Below are positions 47,239 through 60,676 of a stretch of 64,000 nucleotides of DNA, piece by piece (positions within the stretch are counted from its first letter, which is position 1; each line of letters starts with the position of its first letter). A program made the translations under genes and the position numbers. Under the pieces are notes generated by a model. That model was not told the DNA's origin. It made no database searches and worked only from the letters and a program-made list of their open reading frames with translations. This DNA comes from Pseudoscleropodium purum (Eukaryota > Streptophyta > Bryopsida > Hypnales > Brachytheciaceae). The stretch covers positions 18,840,173 through 18,904,172 of the forward strand of contig OZ017798.1 in NCBI GenBank assembly GCA_963969395.1, read 5' to 3'.

Positions 47239-48509
47239 ACATAGCCCCCTATACAACCCTAGGCACAACCTCCTGGGTACCGCAAGCCGAGAACGAGAGG
47301 GTCCGTAGGGAGGGTGCCACATAGGAGGATTAGCCAAGGAAGGGTCCACCATGGGAGGGTCTAGTAGTAGGGAGGGTTCAACAATAAGGAGAGTCCAACT
47401 AAGGTCTATAAATACAACAAACAAACAAACAAGGGTGTGTATAAATACAAAGGGGAGAGGAACAAGGAGGAAGAGAAGAAGGGAACTTTTCTACACTATT
47501 CTGCATACATCCATTTCAACCCTCTCTTTTACCAACTAAGGCCAATTACAAATAATGGAAGGGGATTAGAAGAGGGAGGATTGAAATAGAGAACAAGGAG
47601 GAAGAAGATCAATAGTATGCTAGCAACTAGAGTAGGTAGGAAATCCATGGGGTTTCATGGTGACTTTTAGATGTAGGATTAGTATGACACAAAGGAAGAA
47701 CATGTAAGGAGGAAGGACACCATTAAGGGGCCTTGAAAGTTGGATCTATAGTTGTAAGACTACCATGAATGCATTTGGTAGAATAGTTTTAGTGTAGAAA
47801 GACAACGAGGGAAAGAAAAGGAGAGAAAAAAAAGAGTTAGATTACACGGATGTGATAGATTTTTGAAAGATCAAGCAAGGAGCCTCAATCTAATGGAAAC
47901 CTAAGCAGCCCAAGGTTACAATGGATCACGAGGAGGCAAGCATGGACAAAATCATTTCCAACACTAGAAGCGATGAGGTGAATCATTAACTTAACCCTTG
48001 GAGGTTTCACCTTAAGTAGCATTGATTTTTTCTAGTTAATCCTAATCCACGATTAGTGAGTATGGGATAGTCAAAATTGGGAATGTAGAATCATAGACTC
48101 GTAGAATAGGAAGGAGAGCCTAAGTGGTAGAAGTGGAAGTCAAGACTTAGAATTAGTAGTAGAACCAAGAGATAACGTGAGGAGCAAAATAGCATTACTA
48201 AAAGATAAAAGTAGGAAGTGAGTTAAGTTTTGTTTTACAGAAGGAATGTAGGAATCTCCAATCCCAATTAGTGGAGATTGTTGGGATTGTTGCCAACCAC
48301 CTCCAACATAGGGGAGGTACGTGGGATTGTAGAATTTCACCTTTGGCCACAATAAACCAAAAATTAACAATTAGTTGACAAGTCACATCACCATGTCTCT
48401 AGGCATTTCTTTCGCCCATCCACAAAACTAGGAAACACTAGCAAGATCTATTGCTTGGAAGACACAATGGACCACGCTTACAACACCCCCTTAAGTTAAA
48501 AGTGGATAA
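47239..48509. other. Spacer between the CACTA element and the DUF7869 relic
   Basis: Mixed composition, purine-rich on the plus strand (GGAAGAGAAGAAGG-type text, 47455-47600). No frame or structure recognised. It could hold further decayed sequence of the relic gene, but no match to the intact copy was visible. Confidence 0.4.
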
Positions 48510-49620
48510 AAGCTAAGAACTTGGTCACATTTACTTCCTTACCAAGGGTGGGTAATCAAGCACCCACATAGGAGTAGCAAGTTGAAGACAAATGACTACT
48601 CCATACTTCCAAAGCTAATGAAGTCCTTCATGGATTGTAAAACACAACCTATGATTCCTCATTTTATTAAAAAGGTTCCTCATTTCAAGCAATTTGTAGA
48701 AGGATACTTGCACACAAATGATGATTGTCTATAGGGCAATTTTCAAACTCAACAATTCAAGTTTTACAAGGATTCTAACGAGTGGTGTTTGATGTAGTAC
48801 AAAATTCTTTGTATGGATGCCAATTAGTTGTCCAAGGAAGGTAGGGGAATTTACTTGTAGAAGGAGACAATAGATGGACGCCCTAAAGTACTAAGGGGTA
48901 CTCCTCAACCTTTGGCTCCGCACCTTATGTGTTGCTTTGATGAAGTCTGTAAAGATTTGGACAAAAACATTGCATTGTGTGGTACAATGGTCAATCAAGA
49001 CTTATCTGGAGATCTCTAGACGAAGAATGAACTAGTGAAGCAATATTGAGAAGGTGTGAGAAGTGCTCTCATTCTCTCAATGAACCTCTTGTGACGCATG
49101 AGGCATTATAGGATGGATTTTGGCCTCATTTGATAGTCACCAATGAGGTCAAAGATCAATTCCTTGATGATGGTACGATACATGAGGAGTTTGCAAAGGA
49201 TACACCTTTTGTTGGTTGAAAATGTGACTGTTGTGCTATTTCATTCAATATATTCCTATGATGTATATGCACATTACTTTCTTGTAGTACATCCTATTGA
49301 TGGTGACCTCCATCTATTTTGGCTTGCTTAGGCACTCACAAACCCTGATCCAAATTCAGGGCATGTCAATTCCATTTAGTTGTAGTATTAGACTCCTATG
49401 TCTTTTCAGCATATTGAAGAGGACATTTATTCAAGGTGGGACACTAAATAGGAAAATTCATGGTATGAAGACAAGGCTATGTCCCCTAGCTAGACGCATA
49501 TAGACTATATCATGACTACGTGAAGCCACGTGTCAAAGTAGGGACTTCGGATTCAAGAATCAAAATTCCGAAAGTACAAATTGTTATCATCAAGTCATCA
49601 GTGGAGTCCTTGGTATTTTG
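48510..49620 (+). pseudogene. Decayed copy of the DUF7869-type gene
   Basis: Translated with shifts and stops, it follows the last half of the intact protein at 10152-12980. Examples: LMKSFMDCKTQPMIPHFIKK against LMKSFMDVDSTPTIPHLIEE; QQFKFYKDS against QQVKFYLDS; HPIDGDLHLFWLA*ALTNP against RPADGDSHPIWIARALSNP; and IKIPKVQIVIIKSSVESL against IKIPVAQIEVINQSLASF at the very C-terminus. Many stops and indels show long decay. No palindromic CpG sites remain near it, and the N-terminal half was not found. Confidence 0.85.
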
Positions 49621-49729
49621 TAAAAGCTACAATGCATCTTTGGCATGAAAATGAATACTTTTTGGCATAGGAAATTATTAGGGCTTTTTGAAGTTCTGTA
49701 GTTTCCTTTGAAAATAGTACGGAGACATG

Positions 49730-51360
49730 AAAAAATAGGAAAAAATAGAATTTTTTTCTTAAAAGAGAAAAAAGAGAAAAAAAGAAGTTTATGGAGTTTT
49801 AGAAGTTGATACTTAGGTTAGTTTTATTATAATATGTCAAAAAAAATTGGAAGAGAAAAAAATTAGAAAAAAAATTGTAAAAAAAAAATAGAAAATTAGA
49901 AATAGATTTAGTTAGCAAATTCTATTATCCATTTTTTTCTGTTGATCATCTTTAAATTATTTGAAAATTCAATCCTTGTTCAAGTTATTTGGATTGACTA
50001 CATGTTGGACATTGATGTATTGAATTTATATTGTTATTTTGAATACTATATTGTGTATTTTGTTACTTCTTTATTGTATTTTCATGGTTCATATTTGTTT
50101 ATTTTCTAAAAATACACAAGTACTAGAGGCACTTACATAGCTAAAAATTTGTAATCCTAAGCATATGCCAAATCATTTACTTCAATGTTTTAGTTAATTA
50201 CTTATTTTGAATGATGGTTCACGTTTGAATCTTAGGAGACTCCTTAGAATGTACTATAGTATAGTAGTGCCATACAAATCAACCTAAAGATCAACCAAAA
50301 AATTATGTGTACTTTATAATGAATCCATATAGGAATATGAGACATAGAATGTATAGAATAAAAAGTGAAAAGTGTTGGTGTTGGTTCTTATGCTTAAGAA
50401 AAATTTACAATTCTCTTGGCATATGAAAGTTTCAATTTATTAAAGTGTCTCAAATTAATGACCTCTTTTCTATACTAAATTTAGGATCATGATTAAAATG
50501 AGACTCCAGATTCTCTCATTTTAATGAATATGAACTTCATAGAAAAAATAGAAAAAAAATATAGGAAAAAAAAGAGTGTAAAGAGTTTTAAAAGTTGATA
50601 GGTTAGTTTTTGTAATATGTCAAAAAAATTGGAAAGGAAAAAAAATTAGAAAAAAAAATTAGAAAAAAAATTGAAAATTAGAAATAGATTTAGTTAGCAA
50701 ATTCCTTTATTCTTTAATGTTGATCCTATTTTTTAGAGTATTTGGAAATTGGGTTCACTATATGTTGGAAAATTATATAATGAATTTGTATTGTTATTTT
50801 CAATACTATATCGTGTATTTTACTACTTCTTTATTGTATTTTCATGGTTCATGATTGTTTGTTTTCTAAGGTTATACTAGTACTAGAGGCACTTACGTAT
50901 TCTATGAACGCTGAGGAGCTATGAATTTCTAGTCTTAACAAGTGGGTGCCTCACCCATTTGTTCAAAATAAGAAAAAGAATTTCTAGTTCTAAGCGTACA
51001 CCAAATCCTCTACTTCAATGTTTAAATTAGTTACTTACTTTGAATGACGGTTCAAGTTTGAAACTCATGAGACTCTTTTAAATGTCCTATAATATAGTAG
51101 TGCCACGCAAATCAACCCAAAGATCCAACTGAAAATTATGTGTACTTTGTAATGAACACATGAGACATCAAGTGTGTAGTCTACAAAGTGAATACTATTG
51201 GTGTTACTTCCTATACTTTAGAGGAATTCACAATTCTTTTGGCATACAAAGGTCTCAATTTATTGAAGTGTCTCAAATTAATGACCACTTTTTTATACTA
51301 AATTTAGGATCATGATTAAAATGAGACTCCACATTCTCTCATTTTAATGAATATGGCCTT
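49730..51360. repeat. Tandem duplication, period about 780-825 bp
   Basis: GTTAGCAAATTC occurs at 49911 and 50693, and TTTAGGATCATGATTAAAAT at 50481 and 51304, with alignable text between. The second copy carries an extra segment of about 40 bp or more (50903-50985). It contains A-rich runs and starts just after the DUF7869 relic. Confidence 0.85.
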
Positions 51361-51745
51361 ATATGATAAAATGCAATAGATAAAAACAAAACAATATGTT
51401 TTGTAGACAAAAAATATATTTATATTGATGAATCTACCATAATTTTAAAATTTTATTTAATACATAAAGTTTTGGAAAAAAAAATTATCATAATTTTCTG
51501 TAAAATCATTTGTACATGCATTAGTTCTTATTGTTGCCACATTTCTTTGGTTAGAAGTTTGTGGTATACATTTATAATTCTATTTATGCAATTCTTTTTG
51601 TTCTTTTACTTGATATTGACAATAGTAATGAAATTTTTTTGTGAAGTTTTAAAAACCATTTTTTGACATGAAAACTACTTGTAATCAATAATATAGAAAA
51701 TCCTAAAGACACTAAATCCTAAATTTTAAATCCTAAAACCTTGAA
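51361..51745. other. AT-rich spacer
   Basis: No feature recognised. Confidence 0.4.
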
Positions 51746-52168
51746 TACCCCAAAATTCAAAAAATTGAAGTTGATAATTGTAAGAGAAGTTGATTGCTAG
51801 GCCAAAGTGGGCATCTGGCCAATTGTCCGCCTGTCCACCAGCTCATGCATTTGGCCCCAAAGCGGTCCCTGTCGATTTGCCTTGTGGATTGCAAGTCAAC
51901 TAGACAACCCAATGGTTAGACGATTGGATGGATGTCCACTATGTACTAGCAATCAACTTCTTTTGCAATTTGTGATTGCAATTTTTGGAATTTGGGAGCG
52001 TATAGTATATTGTTGATGTCCAATGGTATATCATACACCCCAAAATTTCAAAATTGAAGTTATAAATTGCAGAAGAAGTTGGTTGCTAATGTATAGTGGG
52101 TGTCTGCCTTGTTGTTCGCCCAACCATTTGCCTACTCGTGCCTTTGGCCCCGAAGGAAGCCCCAAAGA
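51746..52168. repeat. Direct repeat, period 289 bp
   Basis: ACCCCAAAAT..AAAATTGAAGTT..GAAGTTG.TTGCTA..GTGGG..TCTG recurs at 51747 and 52036. Each copy carries the words TGTCCGCC/TTCGCCC and GGCCCC. Confidence 0.75.
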
Positions 52169-52501
52169 GTCTACCTAGTCAGGAGCGACAAATGTGGCGG
52201 ACAATAGGTTGTCCACTTCATCTCGGCCTTTTGATCAAATAGATGCGGTTCCATCATCAGATGGGGTGGATGCCGAATAGTCTGCCTAGTTATAGTTGTT
52301 AGATCTAGCAGATAGTAGATTGTTCATCTCATCCTATCCATTCGATTAGGCAAGCATGGTTCTACTGTTGGACAGGGTGGAGGCCGAATAGTCTACCTAG
52401 TCACAATTATCCAATTTAGCAAATTATACATTAGCCGCCTTGCCTTGGCCGTTCAATCAAGCGGATGTGGTCCCACTGTCAAATGGGACTAATGCTAAAT
52501 G
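52169..52501. repeat. 111-bp tandem repeat, three copies
   Basis: GTCTACCTAGTC-like text starts at 52169, 52280 and 52391, exactly 111 bp apart. Each unit has a GATGCGGTTCC/GATGTGGTCCC word and GGATGCCGAATAG. A degraded fourth start follows at about 52502. Composition is richer in GC than the flanks. Confidence 0.85.
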
Positions 52502-55500
52502 GTATGTCCATTGGATGTAGCAAACAGATTCGTAAATGACAACACAAACAAGTGCGAGCAGGGCAAACATCCCTTGCATATATTGGTGGACAGGAATTTA
52601 TCTCCCTTGGTATATTTCAAAAAATTGAATGTCATAGGACATCTGAGGATTCATGTCCATCGACACAATGTCCAGACATCCAAACAACCTTGGATCAAGG
52701 GTCACTACACAAGTGAAAGACAAGCATATACTATTCACAATTAGAATTGCAGACAACTTCAGGTAGTCCTTTAATCTTAGTCCTATGCAACCTATTGTGT
52801 TGTTCATTTGTTTTGCCAATTTACTTACTTTGCCATCGAAGAAGGCTTTGGGTCGGTGTACATCTACATTTTGACTTTTGAGCACAAGGCATTCAAAAAA
52901 CTATGAAATAGTTTGTATACATACAAGCATTTTTTTGAAATTTTGCATGTCCATATCACCAAGTTAACATGCATGAGTGTAACTATGTGACATTTTGTTG
53001 CCAACTGTACTGCTCTGTGTTGAATGAGTTTGCCAATTTTACTCATACAATCTGCCCAATCCACCTAGATTGCAATTCATCATAATCGACTTGTATTCAC
53101 CTAAATATAATACAAAAGGGAAAAAATATCGCCAATATAAAAACCTCGAAAGTGTGGATGATCGCCACTCCAAAATTGTACAATTAATCCACAAATCACC
53201 ACTTCAACAATAAGCCCCAATGAATTTTCACCTTTTCATCTATTTTTTTTAAAATGAAAAAAAAACCTTGCTATTTGGTTGGACACAAAATTTCTCCATA
53301 TTTAAAACTAACCACACCAACTTACACCATTATAGATTCAAATTCTATTCAAACTAAGGTAGACCAACCCATAGCCGTTGCATTAATTCCTATTATTTCT
53401 ATCCTACTTTTAGCCTCATTACTACTACAAAACTCATCTTAATTCATGTACTTTTCTAACAAAATTAGAGCATTAATTCCAACTTGCGTAATGTGTCAAT
53501 ATTTGATTGGTGGATATTCAAGTGCTAATAGATACACTCTAAGGCATTTATGAATTGTTAATATGACATTTTTGACTCCACTACATGGATGGTTTTGTAA
53601 TTTCAAGGTAGACTACTTCAAAAATTCACAAAAATTACAATTTTCATCGAGAAATTATTATTCCACTTGGCTTCGATTAGTGAAACAAGTGCACACTTGT
53701 GAAAAATATCCACCCCTCTTGAAGTTGCCCTTAAGATATTAATATTTCTTATTAGGGTAGTAATAGGTAGGTCTACTTTAATAAGTTAGGAGTAGTCCAA
53801 CTCATCTAAGAAGAATGGGACTTCCAACCCTCCTTTTTATTCAATAAGATTCTTTATATACCTTTAGTAGTCATTGGTTGGATTGTAGGACTCCAAGGTC
53901 CTATGTCTACCATTATTCTTGTTCGCACAACATATATGATTTATGATTAGTTGGTCTCCATCAAAAGTCCAAGTACCAATTTCACCCTTGAATCAATTAT
54001 ACTACCAATATCAATTTTCAATTTTTTTTCCCAATCTATTGGATAATATAAATATCTCAATTTACAATGGAACTTGTGCATCTAGTATTCAAATTCGTTT
54101 AAAACTTGAGCACCTCTTGACTCTTTGAATGTTTTTTCTCAATAGGTAGGATGAATCAATGTTGAGCTATTTGTCTCCTCTAAAGCTTGAGAACTTATGT
54201 AAAGATGCTTGGAAAGTTTGGATATTAGAAATTCAATATCAGGGCCTATAGCATTGAAGAAAATTTACATATCTAGTATTTAGTCCATATGATATTCTTG
54301 ATTTAGAAATAATCTAGTTATATTTCTCCATCACATAAAAGTCAATTTTAATTTTTACAACAGTCCTTCATCTATAAACTCATTAGATGATTTTTGAGGC
54401 CAAAACAAGTGTGGGTTCCCCAGCCTCGAAAACATTGGGAATGCAACCAATAATGCAATCTAACAATGCCACGTCATTTCTAAAAACATATTTTTTTTCA
54501 ACTTTTTTTTGCATTTTAAGAATTTAATTTAATTCTTTTTCACAGTTGACCTTTTCCTTAGCTACGGAGGAACAATGAGGGGAATGAGTCTAAAAACGGT
54601 TGTTATTGACCTCAAATCTCTCCAAATGATGTGATTTTGGAAACCATGGTTTATGGGGTCCTATATCCCTAACCCCAAACTTACTTTTGTAGATAAATAA
54701 TGTGATTAAACATAAAATGTATAATGAAATAAAATAGTATTATGTAGCTAGAAATACCTAAAACCATCAAAATAAGCAATTCAACATAGTTGGAGGTACC
54801 TTTTTAGAAAAAATAATTTTGTAGTATTAGCGATTGAAAATCATAAAATTTCAAGAAAAATTAGAATTTTTGGATATGACATGTATTTCGATAAATTTTC
54901 AAAGTGGGCGTTCTGTAAACCACTAAAAGTCTAAAACTATTATATAACTGGATCTAAATTCAAAATCTTGAAAAATCAACAATTGACTAATCCCAATGAA
55001 GTGTAGAGATGTATTAATGACACTCTTGAGGGACACTTTAATGGAAGTCTATAGTATGGTCATGGATACACAAATGCATTTGGGTATTTTACCTTTAATA
55101 GCCTTTTGGTGGATTTTAACCCCTAAAGGACCAAGAGTCTCCCGAAAGAACTCTTTGGAGTTTGAGAAGGTTCGTACGACCTCAATTTTTGGTGAATTTT
55201 TTAAAACTTTCACATAAAATGAAAAAACTTATTAGTTCTACTAGAGTATAATTTTGATTTCAATTTGTGACCGAGAGCAAAAGTTATACCATCTTAAAAG
55301 AAATTCAAGTCATCAAGCACCAAAAAAATCCTCAAAAACTTGAAATTAAATTTTTTTTTTTTTTTTTCTTCTTATAAATCTTATTATTTTCTACATATGA
55401 AACTTTGATTTATTCCATTTAGATTAGTAATGTGAAAGTTATGAACAATCTTGTTTTCTGGGCAATCTAAGCATCATCTTGAAAAATATGGAGTCATTTA

Positions 55501-56694
55501 TAGGATTTATTTCTCAAAGCAATTTTCAAAATTTTTCAAATAATTATTTAATAAGGTTAAGTTTGTTTGCTAGAACAATCTTACCGTTGGGATTATTGTG
55601 TTTTAATCCCATCTTAGAGCTATTAATGATTTAGTTTTTATTTCAATCTTAGATAATCTACTTCTACTTAACAATTTCTTAAAGAACAATAATTAAGTGT
55701 GTGTTTGTTGAAAAAAAACACCTAGAGACCTAGATCTTCTAGTTTCTACTCAATTCTTCAATACAATTTTTCTTTTAATTCAAAGTTTGCAATGCAAAAT
55801 TTTCCGCAAATGGTGGTCAAAGTCATGTGCAATTGCAAGCCAATGTTTAGAGAACATTTTTCTTTTCTAATTTTGAATGCTAATATCTTCTAATCTATAG
55901 GGGTCAACTTCATAAAATGTTTACCACATGAATACATAATCTCATACAAATAAAATACAAGATCCTACTATTGTATTCTTAAAAAAAAAAATTGCTTCTT
56001 GGGTGAATGTAGAAAAAATGGTAGTTTTGAAAGCTTTTCAACAAAAAAAAAAATGGCTTTGGTCTTCTAAAGGTTCATTCCCAATCCCTTAAGGAAATGT
56101 TTTTTGGGGGGCAAAGAGATTGTTGCGTTATTTTACAATTTCTCTCATTACTCTGAAAGTGGCAATTTTTGACAATGTATGCATGCAATGTATCCTAGTC
56201 TTTTAGGGGTTAAGAAGATTCAATGACCTATGATATAGTATAGAAAGTTACAAAAAAAACATACATTGTCAAACTTATAGTATTCTACTATGGAAATGAG
56301 TGGAACTTTTTTTGGAAACTTTGACCACATGAATTGAAAGACTACAACATTTGAAGTTTGAAGAAAAAGTATTTTCCAACCTTGTCTAATGAAGTTAATA
56401 GACTTTAACTATTAAACAACAAGCTAAGCCCTTTTGACTTGATTTTGAAAGAATTGTTGACAAAAAGTGTTTTTTTGTCTTTTTTGGAATGTTTCAACAA
56501 CCACTCGGTCTTTAGGGGATAAATTCACTTTTTTTTAAAAATTATGCTAAAAATTTGTGTTGGAAAAGATGGGAGGGATATAGAATATTATTAAAAACAT
56601 ATATGTTCATTCTTTAATCCCTAAAGGATCAAACGGCATTTTTGGCAATATAGCAATTAGGGGTAGCTGACTATAAAGTAAAATTTTTTATCTT
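52502..56694. other. AT-rich region without recognisable genes
   Basis: About 4.2 kb with closed frames. Long homopolymers occur (T run at about 55352-55368). No terminal repeats or RNA genes were recognised. A 62-codon frame at 53254-53442 with a hydrophobic tail was not judged a gene. Confidence 0.45.
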
Positions 56695-57140
56695 TCTTCT
56701 TTGAAATTTTCACACAACATGTGCCTGAGGAGTAGCTTTAAGACCCAATAATTTTCATAAATTTTGACTAATGGTTAAAGAGTTACTATATGATATGTGA
56801 TTTTCAATGAATTGCAAGCAACATGGGCAACTCAAAAAACAAATTTATAAATCACTTTCTCAATAAATAAAAATTTGAAATTGATTTTCTAAATTTATAC
56901 ATACATGGAAAGCTTTTAATCATTCCATTTTTACTAAGAAGATTAAATTTATGAGTTTTAGTTTCAGGGTGGTTATGGCATCTCTACTCTAAAAGAAACT
57001 TCAAAGTCCTTTATTTAACTCAATTTTCAATTCTTTTGAAAAAATAAAAACATTAGATGTAGATTGTTTATTTCAACATTATAATCATTGGGATTGGAAT
57101 TTTTCAATTCCATAATTATATTCTTAACAATTTAGTATTT
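56695..57140. repeat. Dispersed repeat related to the CACTA interior
   Basis: Matches about 45885-46330 in the same orientation. Shared blocks include ACATGTGCC..GAGTAGCTTTAAG, AAAGAGTTACT/AAAGTTACTTT, ATTTCCTAAATTTA/TTTTCTAAATTTA and ATGATTGGAATCAAC/TTGGGATTGGAATTTT. Terminal repeats of its own were not found. Confidence 0.75.
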
Positions 57141-57540
57141 TGAATATTTTCTATTTCTTTTTATTTACTATTTTCTTATGTGTTGTACAATTTCAAGTGA
57201 TCTGAACTTTTCAAGCATACAACCAACTTGGTTTGAAGAAAGAATCCAAAGAAGCACCACTATTTTGGACATTTTTTCATGCAAATGTGACCTAAAATGT
57301 AGTTGCCCGTTTCTCACAAGATCAAAAAAAGGATTTTCGTCAATTCAAATGTTGATATTTTGCAATCTATACAATGAAAATTTTTGAAATTTTTTCCACA
57401 TCTTTCAAAATGGCATACTTTAGGATCCTATTGGTTCATATGTCCAAAAATGGTTTTTTTCTAAAATTTGATACTTGTAATAAAAATGGCAGTTTTAGAG
57501 CGTTATTAGTGAAAACATAGTCTATAACTTTTAGGGGTTA
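57141..57540. other. AT-rich spacer
   Basis: No feature recognised. The frame at 57178-57387 has no recognisable domain. Confidence 0.35.
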
Positions 57541-57910
57541 GAAAATTCTGAAATAGAAGTAGGTCCACCTCCTACTTGGATGTCCAAATGCGGATGTTGG
57601 GTCCACAAAGTTCGTTGACAATTGGAAAAATAAATTGCCATTTGCTCCATCCATTCGTTGCGACTGTCGCCATGCGGCCATGCCATCTACAAGATTTGAC
57701 AGCTCAGACCTGTCTGCATTTACCGTCTGCAAGATTTGACAACCAACATTTGTCCGACGAACGGGGTGGATAGCACCATTAGAAGGTGGATGGTAGCAAA
57801 TTTTTTTTTATTGTTCGCTTATGGACGCTGAAGGACGTTGTGAATGGACGTTCAGATTTTGGACATTAATTTGCCCCGGACGTTCCAATTCGTCAACCCT
57901 AGGAGGTGGA
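57541..57910. repeat. GC-richer island with GTCTGC/GGACG words
   Basis: Contains the direct repeat CTRCAAGATTTGAC at 57687 and 57727 and several GGACG/CGTCC words. It resembles in word content the islands at 51.8-52.5 kb and 62.8-63.0 kb. Probably a fragment of a dispersed repeat family. Confidence 0.5.
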
Positions 57911-58949
57911 AGGAAAAACTAAAATAATAAGAAGGTATACCCATCCAAAAGCACTACTACATGTTTTGCACCATCTTCATTTGTACCCCAAATTGCCACT
58001 TTTAAATCACCTATTTTACCACTAGTTATCAATAGCAATCAATGGAAATTGAAGCATTTTCTACTTCAAAGGGGATCTAGTAATATAAGTAGGTACCTTG
58101 TGGTTTCAACTTTGATTATTCATAGAATATTATGTGAAGTTCAAAAAATTATGAAACATTGTAGGTTTGTTCTTTTCTAAAGATACTAACATCCACCCAA
58201 AATCAGCATTTGTATTGTTTACCTAGTAGAGACAAAGAAAGTTGTTATTTTTTGTCCATCTACTTTAGTTTTAAGATGGAATTGAAAGACATCAATCAAA
58301 ACAATAGGATTGTTCTACTAAGCAAACTAAACACAATGGGCCTAAAAAACTTATAAAATTTGAATTCAAAAGCAAAATATTAAAGTGCATTTCTGTAAAG
58401 ATGCTCTAATTGACCACAAAACAAGATGCTCCATAATTTTATAATTACTATTTCTTTGGAATGAATAAAAGCTTTTTGTATATCCCAAAAAACATATTCC
58501 AAATTATATAAGGGGAATTTTGATCTTGAGTATTTTGAGCTTAGGGTAGCATAAACTTTGTTCCTAGAAATCTATTGAAGTAAGAATAATATTTTAAGAG
58601 AGCTTCTTTGTTCTTTTATCTTCGAAAAAGACCAAAAAATCACACCAAAATCTAAGACTATTGGAGAATTTAAAAAAAAAATTATGTATACCCTATTGAA
58701 CAATGGGCCTTTACAAGTTAAGAGTACATTATGTGCTAAATCAATTTTCAACTTAAAGGTCTATATTAAAAAACTTCAATCAAACTTATGTTTCTTAGTT
58801 AGTCTTTTTAAAGTTAGTGATTTCAAAGTGTATTTCTTGATTTTAAAAAGGATTTTCTTTAGTCAAACACTATATGTGGCCTCGAGCACAAATTCTTGTC
58901 ACTTATTCTATAAAAATACATTTTACTCCACAACCATTCAAAATCAATT
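57911..58949. other. AT-rich region without genes
   Basis: No coding feature recognised. The text style resembles the 33-35 kb repeat block, whose clear match starts at 58950. Confidence 0.4.
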
Positions 58950-59098
58950 GTTAAGCCTACATTGATTTGTCTTATTAGTGAATGGAAGAAACTAGCCTCA
59001 CCTAAAAATTTAGGATTTCCATAAATTTTTATTTTTGCAAAAATTGGGATATAGAAATAACATTTCAATATGAACCAATTCAAAACAGTGCAACTTTG
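58950..59098. repeat. Dispersed repeat, partner of 34940-35090
   Basis: Diverged copy in the same orientation, ending in AATTCAAAACAGTGCAACTT. Confidence 0.75.
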
Positions 59099-60670
59099 GT
59101 GAATTAGTATTACATGAACTATAAGGACAAATAAATATAGTGAGTCCTTAGCACAAGGTGTTTTAATTGCTAGAATATTCATTGTTGATATACCAAAACG
59201 CACAAAATTTCACTTAGGACCTCTTTAAGGTTTTACAGTTACCTAGATTTTGCACTGAAACAACCTTAAGAGGTTATCATGTAGGATTTTCAAGGTGACT
59301 AAACCATCCCAATAGAGATTCTCTTTTGTAAGTGCGTACTTTATAGGTTCATGTAGGTGTATAGGGGTTGTCGTTGGCTCTAGAATTCCAATGCCTATAC
59401 AATTGCCTAAACCAAAGGATCTTTAGCTCTACACACTCACAATAACATTTCACTACTACAAATGCTATTTTAATATTGTAAATGCAATTTTACTATTGGA
59501 ATATTGTTTTTATTATTGAATTGTTGTTTTATTGTAGAAAATGCATTATTGTCGCAACAATTGTACTTTTACTACAATAAATAACATTTTATTGAAGAAT
59601 TCATTGTAATGGATGAATTTCTTTTAAATCTTACTTTTTGAATTGCTAATCCCATTGGTAAAATATACTAAAATCATTGCATTTTTATTTATGTAGTATT
59701 TTTGAATAAACTTTATTGACTAAAGTTCTACAAAATTTTATATTCACCTTGGTTACAAGTTTTGTCTTCTATTTCTTAGCATCCTAATTTTTGAAATTTT
59801 ATTAGGAGTTGAGAAGAAAAGAGAGAAAAGAGAAGAAAAGATGAATAAATAAGAAGAATAAGCAGCTATGCTTTAAGATGCTCATCCTTGTAGCACTTTC
59901 ATTTGTTTATCCCACAAAGTGGTTTGGTTCCTAAGTAAAATACAACACAAACTTCTCCATATTAGTTTCAGTGGATGCAAAACGTCCTTTCTTTCAATTA
60001 GAGCCAATAAATTATCAAATCTATTTTTTTTAGAATTCAACAAAAATCAACCCTTAGTCAATTAATCTAAGTTTACTTTACACTATTGGAGGTAACCAAT
60101 GGATGACAATATTAGCTTTTGGTCATGGCTATTGACCAAGAGCATGACTAAAAGAATTATCCAGATTGGTCGCTTTTGGTCAGAAAGCCCTTAGTAAGTA
60201 TTCTCATTGCTTCAAAAAAATGAGAAAGCTTATTAAGAAAGCTTTCCAAGATGTGTCAAGATGTAGCTTTGGAGAAGAATAAATTCTTGATTTGAGAGTA
60301 TTTTGTGCAAATGTGCCATCAACTATAGGTATATTTAATTGAAAAGAATTGATCATATTATCAAGAGTATTGAAATATAAAATTTATCATTATTTAAGGA
60401 ATTATCTAATTAGTGCGTCTATTATAAGTGCATTGCCAAATAACATAGGGTTCAACCAATTGAACTAAGTCACTGTACTAGGTAGGACCCAAAATTTCGA
60501 CCATTTATGATTTTTAATCAAATAATCATGACAACCTACATTTTACTTTACATGATTTCATGGCATATTAGTATACTCTTTGCCATAGCCATTTAGATAT
60601 CATTTAAAGTGATGGCTAAGCCCTCTTTAATCCCCTTAAAATTAAAGTAATTTTTTAATTTTTTAATTTA
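59099..60670. other. AT-rich region without recognisable genes
   Basis: Contains short repetitive ATTTTACTATTG/TATTGTTTTATT text at 59450-59590. Nothing else recognised. Confidence 0.4.
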
Positions 60671-60676
60671 TAAAAA

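Noticed and set aside
45005..51360. LTR retrotransposon from long direct repeats
   Set aside because: The 780-825 bp duplication is adjacent tandem, with no internal gag/pol, primer-binding site or TG...CA ends; the 45-47 kb element has CACTA ends instead.
53254..53442. Short hydrophobic-tailed frame, possibly organellar insertion
   Set aside because: Does not match any plastid or mitochondrial protein I can recognise; too short to support.
57955..57985. CACTACTACATG as a transposon end
   Set aside because: No partner end or target duplication could be found.
59450..59590. Possible CACTA-type MITE starting CACTACTACAAATG
   Set aside because: No matching TAGTG end with a 3-bp target duplication was found nearby.
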